Positions 53,526 to 64,000 of a stretch of DNA of 64,000 bases are shown here, in pieces. Below the pieces are notes generated by a model. It was not told where the DNA came from and made no database searches. It was given only the letters and a program-made list of their open reading frames with translations. Within the stretch, counting starts at the first letter, position 1; every line of letters begins with the position of its first letter. The stretch is taken from contig NC_045147.1 of NCBI RefSeq assembly GCF_008831285.2, forward strand, positions 17,648,854-17,712,853, written 5' to 3'. The DNA comes from Nymphaea colorata. Its lineage: Eukaryota > Streptophyta > Magnoliopsida > Nymphaeales > Nymphaeaceae. Made by a program: the position numbers and the translations under genes.

Positions 53526-53687
53526 TCACTGCCTAACTTTAGAAAAGTCGTATTCCTGAGAAGAAATCTTGCGTTTGGGATCACGCAAAACACAACCAAA
53601 TTCTAAAACTCCAACGTCATAGCTGTCAGCAGCAACAGCAAAATCAAGAAATCTGTGCTCCCACGCGAAACGATGAAATGGAAAATT
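53526..53687 (-). CDS. Unrecognised 53-codon terminal exon, copy B
   Basis: On the minus strand a long pyrimidine tract ends in TTGTTTTCAG, a strong splice acceptor. A frame of 53 residues follows (NFPFHRFAWEHRFLDFAV ... QEYDFSKVRQ) and then TGA at 53526. The same segment occurs at 45043-44882 with three amino-acid changes. The family is not recognised, and the upstream exon was not found between here and the SAUR gene at 54341. It may be the last exon of a gene that has lost its 5' part, or an exon used by an unseen transcript. Confidence 0.35.
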   Translation of the reverse strand, partial: NFPFHRFAWEHRFLDFAVAADSYDVGVLEFGCVLRDPKRKISSQEYDFSKVRQ

Positions 53688-54340
53688 CTGAAAACAAGAA
53701 AAAAAAAAAACGCAAGGACAAGTATCACATGGTGGCACTAGCAGAAGAACAGTGACAGTTTCAAGCCCCTATACAGAGTAAACTATTCTATGCTGGCTTC
53801 ACTTTCTGCTATGCAATGCCAATGATGATAATTCAGTGAGATGGATTGGTATCAGCTTACACTAATACAAGATCGCCCATAGTTTGTGATCAACAGAAAA
53901 GGAGTACCGTGTTCAGTTTGAAACTCGTCTTTTTAGGTGAACAGAAGAAGTCCACATCAGTTGAGATATAGAAACACATATAAAAGAGGAACATGGAAAC
54001 CAGCAGTCGGCACAAGGCAAATAAGTTGAAAGAAATTCATGGCATCCAAACTCATTGGCCATGGAAAATATAAAGCTTTTGATTATTCCAGGTGAAGTTA
54101 CAGTGCTGCTGGTTGGTAATGGCTGTTGTCAACCCGGAAAAATGACATAAGAAGTTGCAGACTCTGTAATCGATCAACACCGACCCGGAAGTTCTAGTCC
54201 AGAGGTGGTGTGGCGGGGTGACACAACTCAAAAACTGTGTCTTGGGTCCTAACTCAAATATATCACAAAGCCAAAGCAAAGGCCACCATTCTTTGGATCC
54301 GCCAATTGCTTTGGGCAGGACGATCATCTCCCTGATGAAC

Positions 54341-54634
54341 CTAACAAGAGTGGCTGTGCTCGCGCTCCATGAGCCATTTCAGGTGGAGGAAGTCGTCGAC
54401 GGAGCAGGGGATCCGCAGGGGGCCGGGGGTGCGGAAGCCGTAGACCTCTTGCGCCTCCTCCAGGAGCCGCCGGAACCGGGGATCGGAGAGGTAAGTGATG
54501 GGAATGACGAAGCGGCGCTGACCTTCCTCTTCGAGGCCGACCTTGACGGCCAAGCAGCCCTTGGGGACGGCCTTGCTCTGCTTCGATGATCTCCTGTCGA
54601 AGTCCATGGAGGGGAGTGCGATGTACCTCCCCAT
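54341..54634 (-). CDS. SAUR-family protein (small auxin-up RNA)
   Basis: A single-exon, 97-residue protein typical of SAURs, short auxin-responsive regulators that inhibit PP2C.D phosphatases and so favour plasma-membrane H+-ATPase activity and cell expansion. The SAUR core is clear: AVPKGCLAVKVG (about 22-33), QRRFVIPITYLSDPRFRRLL (about 39-58), EEAQEVYGFRTPGPLRIPCS (about 59-78) and DDFLHLKWLM near the end. The N-terminal extension MGRYIALPSMDFDRRSSKQS is basic. The ATG at 54634 is the first in the frame and lies about 90 bp below a TATA box. The subfamily is uncertain. Confidence 0.93.
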   Translation of the reverse strand: MGRYIALPSMDFDRRSSKQSKAVPKGCLAVKVGLEEEGQRRFVIPITYLSDPRFRRLLEEAQEVYGFRTPGPLRIPCSVDDFLHLKWLMEREHSHSC

Positions 54635-54717
54635 TCTCGGGAAATAAATAGTGAGAAAAGGAAGGAGGAATTTGGTAGTGCTAATGCAGTTGGTGTTGGA
54701 GAAGAAGGTGAGTTAAT

Positions 54718-54726
54718 TATTTATAG
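54718..54726 (-). promoter_or_regulatory. TATA box of the SAUR gene
   Basis: CTATAAATA on the minus strand, ending 84 bp upstream of the SAUR start codon. It would place transcription about 30 bp downstream, near 54690, giving a leader of about 55 nt. Confidence 0.65.
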
Positions 54727-55150
54727 GGTGGGGACGGGGCCACTGCTGTGCTGGTGGTCTTTCTTGGTCTTTCTGTACGTTTGTACTGGAGGAGGAAGAA
54801 GAAGAATCTCTCCCCTTCTCTCTCTTCCTCATTGGAGTACGTTGTAGCAGTTATTGGTATGAGTAAGAAGACCGCATCTTTTCAAAATGTACTGCGGGGC
54901 CCTTCATATATTAATGTACCTGGAATAATTCATGTGTGTGCGCATGTACATCCTCGTGCGACAGATTTCATGGAAATTATTTGAACCATTCAGTGATTTA
55001 AGGAGATGTTATTATGAAATTTAAGTTGGTACAAATATCCCTCGAATAACAATACAAAATAGTTTTCTTAATCGAAATCTTTTAATTTGAGGGGTATTGT
55101 AGTTTTTTGAAACTACAATTATGTTTTTATTTTTTTCAACTTAATCTCCA

Positions 55151-55376
55151 CCATCTTAATTTTTTTAAATCATTGATCCACATTAAGTTTGGCATATGAA
55201 AGTTTAGTAGCTACTGATCTTCCTATGTATAAAATATCCCAAACCACTAGGTCAGGTCTACCATCTTAATTTTTTTAAATCATTGATCCACAACAAGTTT
55301 GGCATATGAAAGTTTAGTAGCTACTTGTCTTCGTGTATATATATATATGAAATATCCCAAACCACTAGGTCAGGTA
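55151..55376. repeat. Tandem duplication of about 110 bp
   Basis: Units at 55151-55257 and 55261-55376 share CCATCTTAATTTTTTTAAAT, AAGTTTGGCATATGAAAGTT and ATATCCCAAACCACTAGGTC. Parts of the unit resemble the left half of the fold-back repeat at 60544. Confidence 0.88.
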
Positions 55377-56159
55377 CAAAAACGAGACAACTCAAAATCT
55401 GTTGGTAAAAAATTGTTTATATAATCTAACATATAGCTATGATCTTAAAGATGTCTTGATGAAAACCATCTCCTATAATAATAAAAAAATGGATGGCTCT
55501 TATGACATCAAACAATAGTAGGAAAATCAATATTTTTCTTAAAAATAACCTGAACTAAGACATATTTTTTGTTCAGACAGTATCTACAAACACATTAAAA
55601 CGTTCGCATACTGTTTCAAATATCGTTTAGCAAAACAAAAGTACCCACTATGACGGTAGTTGAAAACTAAATGGCCAGAAAACCATGTTGTTGGTCTCAA
55701 CTTCTTGAAAAATGATCACAAACATTAACAAAATGACCCAAATGTTACTTTTCCCTTTCGAAAGTTGTTTCGGGATAGCCCTTGAGTTCGGCTCCATAGG
55801 TTGTGCATATAATACATATATATATATAAAACGCATACAAAGGTTCATTTACTGTTGATGCAGTGCTGTGGGATTGGAGTCAGACAGCAACGAACTGTGT
55901 GACACATACCCTTTTGTACAGAAGCCACAAGGCAATCAGCAAAACATGCGGACTAGTTTATTAGTCCCGCACGCGATCATGGAAGTCGGAGTCAGAAAAG
56001 AGAGACACGCGCCATATCTTCAATGGTACGTCTACTTAGAAAAGCACCCATATCTCTTTTATAAAAGATACCAATAATCTACCTATGATAGAGATAGTTA
56101 GCACCAATAAAACCTACAAGTAACTTGCATTTTTATCATCAACCACATCATCATACTGC

Positions 56160-56189
56160 AATATATATATATATATATATATATATATC
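56160..56189. repeat. (AT)n microsatellite
   Basis: About 14 AT units. Confidence 0.95.
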
Positions 56190-59100
56190 ATTACAGCTCT
56201 AATCCAGTTCACTTTTAATTATTTAAGATGGTTGTATGCGGACGCTGGTGGCGTCCGACCTTTAGAGCTGGATGGCGTACGGAAGCAGGTGGATGTGCAG
56301 ACATGTTTGAGTCGTGAGGATGGACTCATGCTTGGTTCGCAGTACCCCACTCATGGAGACGACAAATTATCCAGAAATGCTGCGAGGGGCTTGCTGCCTC
56401 CACGTAGCAGTGGGGATGAGTTAGGCACATGGGGGCAACTGCTTCGGACATTCTCTCCTCCACATGACATTCTCTTTAACTTTGGAAGATTGCGAGCGTT
56501 AGTTGGCAGCAATCGTTGCTGTGGCGACAAAAAATGGCTGCCCGATCGACAATGGCTGCCACTCTTGGAACACGAGACCTGGCCCCTGCTGGTTTAACCT
56601 ATAGTACCTGCTACGTAGTTCTTATTATATTTGACTCTTTCGGCTTTTGAATCTAAAAAGCTTTCAATTATGATGAACACGATGATTCTCTGCCGGGAGA
56701 ATGTCACCCTTTCTTTTGTTTATTTTACTCGAGGAAACCACACCTAAAATCCTTAGTTCAGCCAAGTGTTACCTTGTCGGAATCTTTATATAGAATTGTT
56801 CTTGAATGCGTAAGGTAAATTTTTACTTTTTAAAACAGTTTGTGAGCTCAAGTTAGGGATGTTAACAGATTCTCGAAATTGAATCGGGTTATGTATTATT
56901 AGCTTATCTGTTTCTTTGGATGTTCACGGATTTGACTACGAATAATAAGGTGTCTATAAATACCATATTTGAATTTGATTTTAATCTGTTTTTGACATTT
57001 CACATCCTTATCTGACTTTTAGACTGAATCTAAACTAAATTATGATATATTAAGAACCGACTTTCAAAATGTGTGGACATCGGAAATAGAGTTTTTGTGA
57101 TAATCACACACAACTAAAGAACACCGTTCGTGCAAGAAAAAAATCACCATTAATCGTTTTTAAGGGAGAAGAAAGCAGATGCCGTTGTACCATCTCCAAG
57201 TCTTGATTCATTGTTCATCGGACTCAATTTCATGTTTATTTAAAAGGCTGGCACAAACTGTCTATACAAATGATTTTTGAGCTATCTTCATCTCAACTAA
57301 TGTTAGAAAACAATCTCTTCGATAACTAGATGAGCCCTGATCTTCTGCAGACAACTCAAAGAGACCTGATACTTCCTCAGCTACCAACTATATATATAAA
57401 TATGTATATGCCAAATTCTGTGTTGGAAGACGTAACAAATGTGAGATGGGATTGGAATGTTCGGTCCAGTGGCGTGCATATTCGTGAACTTTTAATGGCG
57501 TGCTATCTTTGCCAGATTCTGTGTTGGATATGGAGTGCAGTTATTCATTTTATATATCTTTTCTCTTAAAAGGCAGTAGCAATACTAATCTGATAGTTAT
57601 TCCTCTTTGTCCAATCCATCTTTTGCTAGTCGTCGTCGCCGGCGGCGGTGGTGGTGGGGTTGTTCCGCTTCTGCGCCGCCCAAGCGTGGCTCTTCCCTGC
57701 CTTTGCTTCTTCTTCGGTCGGCACCGGCATGCGGCCGTCCACGCACACACACAAACAAAGGTGTGGAATATGCAGCATCGGATCTTTCAGTGGTCCACTG
57801 CGACGGATGCAAGAAAATGGCGGAAAGGGCAAATAAGAATTGATGGTCTCTTCGTGATCGTCTCTTGGATTTCGTGGTGGTGAGTTGTTGGTGATCAAAC
57901 TGAACCACACAGGTGTGATCTGTGTCGTCTGGTCGAGTAAAAAATCAGCATTCGGATTGTTAGAACCCGACATGTGTGCTTTGCAGGAAAGCATATTTGA
58001 TTCAAGTGCAAAAAAATAATAGGCTTCTTGGTGTATGAAGATAGGGATGATCAACAGTTCGTTGAAAGAAACACTCACTTAGAGTTGTAAGCCTTTGCTT
58101 AAGAAAATTGTTTTGTTTAGGGGCCGTTGTTATGTATCCGACTCATTTTTTTGGAACAAATTTATGAAACAGTAATGTCGTGTTTGTACCTAAAAATCCA
58201 ACTTAATTTAGTTATTGGTTCATGTTTGGCACTTGGATTGGACTCGAGGATCAAATGAAAAACTAAATAAGATGAATTTAAACTTATACAATGAAGGATC
58301 CGACCCAGAGAGAGAGAGAGAGAGAGAGGAGAAAAATAGGAATAGCATTAGCAGAACTTATTATGAAGCAGTCACCAGCAAGAAAATGATCACTCTGGAG
58401 CATAGAGTAGCGAAGAGAAAGAAGGAAAAATGTGGCCACCAGGCATAGGGCGGCACTGCACTACATTGCCCACATTCTATGGTAGGGAGAGAGAGAGAGA
58501 AACATGTGAGAAAATGCACCTGGGCTCATATCTATCAAATGATTGACACTAAGCCGAAAGATGGGCTGCCGTGTTTGGCACCACACGACCGGCTTCATGA
58601 AATCGACGGAAGTGGGACCAAGAGCACGATATTTGGAGTTCGTGAACTTGTCACATCACATCCCATATGAAGTACGACTTTAACACCAGACGCACCTTGG
58701 TCTCATTTGACCGGGACCCACTCGGCACATCCGGCGCAACCCCATGTGCTCGGCCACGGCGAGCCACAAGCGCAGTGCCTTGTTAGGGTCAACAAAGCAG
58801 CGATGCCCTCTAGCTAGCTAGGGCTGGCCGTGCATCCCATGTGTGGTGCGTGGAAAGGCCGAAAATTATGGCGTGGAGGAACGTTTGACCAGGGTGGGGG
58901 CTTCAGGTTTTGCACCATTATTGCGTCTATGGTGGAGCCACAATGTAGAATTAACCAAAACTCATATGTTGTTGGATGACATATTGTTGGTCATTTAATT
59001 ATAAGAAAAGAAGAGTTTGGCAGCATTAGCATGGGCTGGTTCCAGTTGGGTGTCGGGACAAAAGCTAAGTTGGCTAATACTTATCCAATCAATGTCGGTT

Positions 59101-59462
59101 GGACCAGGTTTGAGGATACCAGATTTTTTGTTTTTTTCTTATTAAATTTAAAGCTGTGCTGGAGTGTTAATGGAGTTCTATTAACTATTAATTTGAAGCT
59201 TTGTGTGTGTGTGTGTGTTTTACTGATGTCAATTCTTTCTATTGTACCAAATTGATTGGATCCAATAACTACATCATCCAAATAGATCTTGACTGTTCGC
59301 ATTGTTAAGTTGAAAAATGACTCTGGATATAGAGTAGTCTCTGCCACCTGTTGCAGCCCAAAGAAATAAAGTTTACGAGAATCAAATTGACGATGGAGAT
59401 TTAACTGACCTGAAGGCCAAACCATCTACACGATCTCTATGGGGAAAGTCCTTTTATATATC

Positions 59463-59803
59463 TATGTTACTTGAGTGCGGGGTGCGGGTGCTGGCGTGGT
59501 ACATCTTAAAAAATTTAGGTGCGGCGATGCGGTGAGAGTATTTTATTATTATTATTATTAATTTATTATTATTATTATCTTTTATAGTTTTACCTCAAAG
59601 TTCAAAATAAAAATTTCAAATATAACAAATTAAAGAATAGATAGTTTGTATAGTTCACTTTCAGTCATAGACGAACAAATGCACTTGAATAACACAATTA
59701 GACCGACTCTTGTTTGACCACTTTGGGTGCGCTACGGGAGGCACACCCGCACCCGCATCATGGGGTGAGAAGCCAAAAAAGGTGCACCCAGGTGACTTAG
59801 CTA
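59463..59803. mobile_element. Short non-autonomous repeat with GTGCGGGTGC-type ends
   Basis: The left end TATGTTACTTGAGTGCGGGG and the reverse complement of the right end (TAAGTCACCTGGGTGCACC) agree at most positions, giving imperfect inverted ends. Inside are further GTGCGGGTGC words at the left and GCACCCGCACCC at the right, plus an (ATT)n core near 59543-59580. About 340 bp and non-coding. It is related to the repeat at 25314-25643. Confidence 0.5.
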
Positions 59804-60543
59804 TATATCTAAATAATTAACTTATCTCTAGTGCTCACTCATATTTTCCCCAAGGAAAGCCAAATGAAGACTGGAAAACTGTCATGACCTCCACTATTTA
59901 GATTTTCTTCCATGGCATTAGCTCCACTTGTTGGTCCATGACAAGCCTTTCAAATTTCTTCTTATTTTATCACTTGTTCTTTTTTTTCTTCTGCATGACA
60001 GGTGGATTAGAGCCATTCTTTTGAGAAAGAAAGTTACTCTCTTTTGGTCCTAATGGAGCAATTTTCATTAGAGCTTTGATGGGGGATGACGATCATAAAA
60101 GGGTGACAATAGAGAGTAAATTATAGCTGCACGGTCTTTGGTCGAAGCAACATGATGTTCCACGGAGAGCAGACACCTTTTCTTTCCCCTTTCATAAGTC
60201 GTGATTCTGGTTGAAGATTATTATTGGAGCCTCCCATTGCAGGAACCAGAACAAACGAGAACAGAAAGATTAAAGAAAGAGAGAGCGAGGCAAAGGAGAA
60301 GAAAAAGGTGGAGCTCGCACTATAGATGGATTGAATCTCGACATATTGAGTGAACCAAAACGGGCCTGCGGACAGCTAAGGATCCCCCACAAAATTTTCA
60401 GAGTGATTCCTTCTTTGTCTTTGATCGTTGGAGGCATCTTTCATTAACCACTGGTTCCCTGAAATGCTTTTTCTTCATTAGATAACGATAAGAAAGATCG
60501 CTGACTGGTGGACACACGCGAAGCGATATATATATATATATGT

Positions 60544-60816
60544 CATCTAGTTTTCTTAAAATCAATGGCTCAAACAATTCCTGTTAAGTTTGGTATATGA
60601 AGTATCTATGAAAACCGGTAGCTACTGGACCTCAATACACCAACCTTAATAGGAATTGTTTGAGCCGTTGTTTTTAAGAAAACTAGATGATGATGAAGAT
60701 TAAATTGATAAAAAAATAAGTTTGTATTTTCATATGAAAACTGATAGCTAGTAAACATTTCAAACACCACACTTAATTAGAATTGTTTGAGTCGCTGATT
60801 TTAAGAAAACTAGAAG
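60544..60816. mobile_element. Fold-back repeat with one duplicated arm
   Basis: Arm 60544-60588 (starting CATCTAGTTTTCTTAAAATC) and arm 60645-60689 are inverted complements over 42 of 45 positions, around a 56-nt loop. A third arm at 60772-60816, with loop-like sequence before it, repeats the right half. Typical of a MITE or fold-back element; no coding content. Confidence 0.7.
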
Positions 60817-61584
60817 GTGAATATTAAATGATAAAACATAAAAGCCCAGTTGTTATTTAAAGTAAGTAAAATACTCATCAAAGAAAAAAAAAGGCTTTGG
60901 TGTTCAAAAATGTTTACCTCCTTTGAAGAGTATTTTTAGTCTTTTGGAAATAAAACCAAGGGTGTTTACTCATGGAAATGAAAAAACTTGATCTCTATTA
61001 CATATTTCGCAAATTTATGAAGTGGCATGGGAGGTATGATCGTCCCTCGAATGGTACCGCGGTGCATATGCGCATCTGTTGCACTCACACATATGCGCAC
61101 ACAAAAGAACATAATGCTTTAATCATGCTACATTAACATCCATGCGTAGAAACCTAATATTATCATATAAATCATGGTTCATTATTATCATATAATCATT
61201 ACCATCACCACCGGCCTTGCCCACAAGCCCGAAATATATATATAAATATTTACTGCCAAGGAAGTAAGTCATTGTACATGGAACAGAACTCATCAATCTC
61301 GTTAGATGGCAACTCTCATCATTATATATAATCATAAAAACGAAAAATACATGCTTCAATGAAGCTCATCTCTCTCATACATAAGAAACCAGGCAACAAA
61401 AGCAGGTGTCACTTGAAGAGATGACAAAGAAAAATATTAGACACGACACATACACAACATGAATTTAGGTGGGTTGGTTTTTATTCATTGTCTAAGTGGT
61501 CGGCGACACACATGTTCATACGAACACACACATATATATATATAAAGAGAAAGAAAGAGGAATGTATCAGTATATAATTATATA

Positions 61585-61975
61585 TAGGCTGGTATGGGCA
61601 GTTGTCCTTGCCAACCCAAATTCTAGGCCTGGGTATCGGGCCTGCCCAGGCCGCAAAGGAGTCGGGCTAGGGCTGGCCCGACACCCGAAACATGAGCTCG
61701 ACCTTGGTGAGACACTTAAAACCTGAGCCCGGGCCTGGGTCCAGCCTGTATAAAATTTTAAAAAATATATATTAATATAAAATAATATATAAAGATAATT
61801 AATTATTATAATATATTACAATTATATAAAAATAAAAATAATATTAATATTAAAAAAATCTTACCGGGTCGAACTAGACTTAGTCGAGTCCACCCGAGCC
61901 AGCCCGCTGCCTTTTTCCAAGTTCGAGTCATGTCGGGTACTCATCAGGTACCCGACCCGACACCCAGGCTTACCA
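61585..61975. mobile_element. GC-armed, AT-cored non-autonomous repeat, second copy
   Basis: Arms contain CGGGCTAGGGCTGGCCCGAC and GGGTACTCATCAGGTACCCG around an AT-only core of about 120 bp. Read on the minus strand it aligns with the repeat at 35856-36178. Confidence 0.5.
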
Positions 61976-63267
61976 AATTCTATGCTTATGTTTATGTAGA
62001 TACCTTAAAATTATTTGGTTATTTATATTATACTGTGTGCCCGGGACTCTTATGAATGAGGATTCCTAAAATAGTACTCCTTAGCTTAAAAAATGATTTC
62101 TTTAAGACACTTAAATTCTTGTTAGAAGATTTTGTTTAGTAAAAGAACAATTTGCTAATATAATGTTGTGATTACTAGTTCAATACATTTGGAGATTTAA
62201 ATTATTTTAATGTAAATTATGATTGCCAACTAGCAAAATGTTTAGTATTCTAGGAGCTGTTAAATTTTTTACAATTAAACTAACACATTTAAAACCCAAA
62301 AAAATAATTGACTCACATACATATTTTCTATCATCATTCATAAAAAAAAAAATTATAATTAAAGTTAGATTCCACAAAACATACATCAGTATATGGCCTA
62401 CGTTAGGTGTGTCATTGATCAAAGTTGTTGGGGATACCTCTCTCTCTCTCTCTCTCTCTCTCATCTCGAAGTTCTAAGGCACCACAAAGCCGTAAAGTTC
62501 ACTGCTTTTGCTGAGTCCGATACAAGAAAGATTATCTTACACGGCCATTCCAGGTAATTTTCTTTTATAATTGAGAGAAACCACTCTTGAGTAGGAGACC
62601 TAACTAACCGCACTCATTTAATTTACGCTCTTATGATCGACACTTCGATATGCGAAGACGACCACCATCAACAGACATGGCCAATCAGGAGATGGACTGA
62701 AAGGTATGGTTAGATCTGCCTTACTAATTCAACTAATTAATTAGTTTTATCGGATCAGGTATGGATTAGAGCACAAATATAATTTCAAAACTTTCCTGTT
62801 GTCCTAAAGCATGAAAATCGGCGAATTAATTCTGATAGCTTTCTTTCCCATTAATTCTAGCAGCACATTTGATAAGGAAGGAGAAGCTTCGGACTCTTCG
62901 ATGTATCTCCTCCTCACACAATTAGACTGCAAGAGAAATATTTCTGGTATTTTGACAAAATCATGAGGAATATTTTCAGGCTGTTTTGGGACTTGGGTGT
63001 GAAGTTTAGAGTGAAAATTTGCTATAGTGAAAAAAGTTTAGAGTGCAGAAAATAAATATGAATACTCCAATTAGGAAACAAATGTAGATAAGATAAAGAG
63101 GGAAGGTGCCTTTCTCAAGCTGCAGTTAAGACAAAACATATTTGCATATTATGCAGATTTAAAAGCCAAACCGCTTCTACCGGTACTGCCTATAGGGCAA
63201 ATTGCCTTCTTATTTACACTATAAATGTGGTCACCTTGACAATGATCTTATGCTCAATTATCTATTT

Positions 63268-63269
<2 letters not shown>

Positions 63270-63307
<38 letters not shown>
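63270..63307. repeat. Compound (CA)n(TA)n microsatellite
   Basis: About 22 bp of CA repeat followed directly by about 14 bp of TA repeat. Confidence 0.95.
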
Positions 63308-63757
63308 CACACTCATGATGTAGAAAGTCATGAAAGATATACTAGATAAGTGATTTTCCAATAATTTGCCCAATCAAATGTTTCATCATGGATTTGTTTG
63401 TGTAATTATATTTTTCTTGCTTATAAATTAATTTCCTATTTCTAGCATGGCATTCAGATCTTCTACTTTACAGTAATTTGGTCTGTGGAACTGTAAATGC
63501 AACAGGAATTTAGCCTGCAAAACTGTAAATGCAAAACACACTTTTAAGAGTAAAAATCAACACTAACCTGATGCTTGTCTGAAAAACTATGATTAAAATT
63601 AAGATTGCTATAGCAGGACAATTTTTGCTCTTTGTGATCTGGAACTCTTAGCTAAGCTACATTAGATCTCGTTTCATGTGAAACGTCAAGATAAGGAGAC
63701 CATTCCATTGGACCCATGAACAGTGAACGATTCTACAAGATCAACAATGTTATGGCT

Positions 63758-64000
63758 TCACAACTGATCACATTGTGCAGGCGTGAAAGTGACCATGTTC
63801 TTGTGAAGATCATAAAGGATGTGAAAATTCTGCTGTTGGATGTTGCCCAAGATGGACATCCCTGATGAAGGCATCATGGCTAAACAAAACAATCCAGTGC
63901 TGTCATCAAGAATAAAATAGTTGTTTCCTGGTAAATCCAGATGGCCTCCCTGAAAATGGAAGGTTAGAGCCGGAACCTCTACCGTCTTCGCCGTGGAGGG
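63758..64000 (-). CDS. Aspartic protease (pepsin-like A1 family, nepenthesin/CDR1 type), C-terminal part
   Basis: The last 80 codons of a gene on the minus strand that continues beyond the right edge; the stop is TGA at 63758-63760. The readable C-terminus matches plant A1 proteases: VPALTFHFQGGHLDLPGNNY, then GLFCLAMMPSSGMSILGNIQ, then QQNFHILYDLHKNMVTFTPA and the ending QCDQL. SILGNIQQQNFHILYD is the conserved strand near the second active-site lobe. Both catalytic Asp motifs (DTGS, DSGT), the signal peptide and the propeptide would lie outside the window. Such enzymes usually enter the secretory pathway and act in the apoplast or vacuole. No splice site is visible in this part. Confidence 0.9.
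   Translation of the reverse strand, partial: PSTAKTVEVPALTFHFQGGHLDLPGNNYFILDDSTGLFCLAMMPSSGMSILGNIQQQNFHILYDLHKNMVTFTPAQCDQL

Larger units (their letters stand above)
50232..53687. repeat. Duplicated segment, copy B
   Basis: Partner of 43864-45043; the three matching blocks are 50232-50577, 52467-52575 and 53372-53687. Between blocks 1 and 2 copy B has about 1.9 kb of extra DNA, including the 24-bp minisatellite. Between blocks 2 and 3 it has about 0.8 kb, with two microsatellites. Either copy B gained insertions or copy A lost DNA. Confidence 0.9.
54760..63700. other. Gene-poor region between the SAUR and aspartic protease genes
   Basis: About 9 kb without a supported gene. It carries a 110-bp tandem duplication (55151-55376), (AT)n tracts (56160-56189, about 60530-60541), a GA run (58308-58328), a hAT-like repeat (59463-59803), a fold-back repeat (60544-60816), a GC-armed repeat (61585-61975) and (CA)n(TA)n near 63270. 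Open frames at 56232-56597 (+) and 57626-58078 (-) have no recognisable domain. Confidence 0.55.

Noticed and set aside
57597-58078. Overlapping open frames on both strands near 57.6-58.1 kb
   Set aside because: Driven by a short GC-rich stretch with GGC and CTT repeats; no domain recognised.

Overview
This is a nuclear genomic window from a flowering plant. The evidence is spliced genes with GT-AG introns from 73 bp to 2.9 kb, plant-type protein families (an ORP1-type oxysterol-binding protein, a P-class PPR protein, a SAUR, a nepenthesin-type aspartic protease), AT-rich intergenic DNA, many (TA)n/(GA)n microsatellites and short non-autonomous DNA transposons. The species cannot be named from the sequence alone. 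I saw no convincing rRNA, tRNA or CRISPR array, no organelle insert, and nothing resembling a new defence or mobile system.

Layout. The left 34 kb is gene-dense, with three genes all on the minus strand. First is a PH + ORD lipid-transfer protein of the ORP1/ORP2 type (459-10673, 10 exons, 821 aa). Second is a biotin-protein ligase / holocarboxylase synthetase (19258-28581, 10 exons, 397 aa). Third is an MPS1/TTK-like spindle-checkpoint kinase (29762-34238, 6 exons, 930 aa). All three models were assembled exon by exon, with reading phase preserved across every junction and family motifs continuing over the splice sites.

The right 30 kb is gene-poor. It holds a PPR gene whose frame is broken by one in-frame TAA (46861-48249, minus). 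Abutting it head to head is an orphan plus-strand C-terminal exon of a glycine-rich membrane protein (48246-48461). A collinear duplicated block is present at 43864-45043 and 50232-53687, carrying the same unrecognised 53-residue exon. A single-exon SAUR gene lies at 54341-54634 (minus), and the last 80 codons of an A1-family aspartic protease run off the right edge (63758-64000, minus).

The genes do not form a pathway; each is a separate plant housekeeping or regulatory gene. The intervening DNA is shaped by small repeats: a hAT-like MITE with target-site duplication inside an ORP intron, a fold-back element, three further short element families, local tandem duplications, and a 24-bp minisatellite that is open in the coding sense. 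The points most worth checking are the broken PPR gene and its junction, the duplication whose edge falls exactly on a splice acceptor, and the long upstream ORF over both candidate start codons of the biotin ligase.
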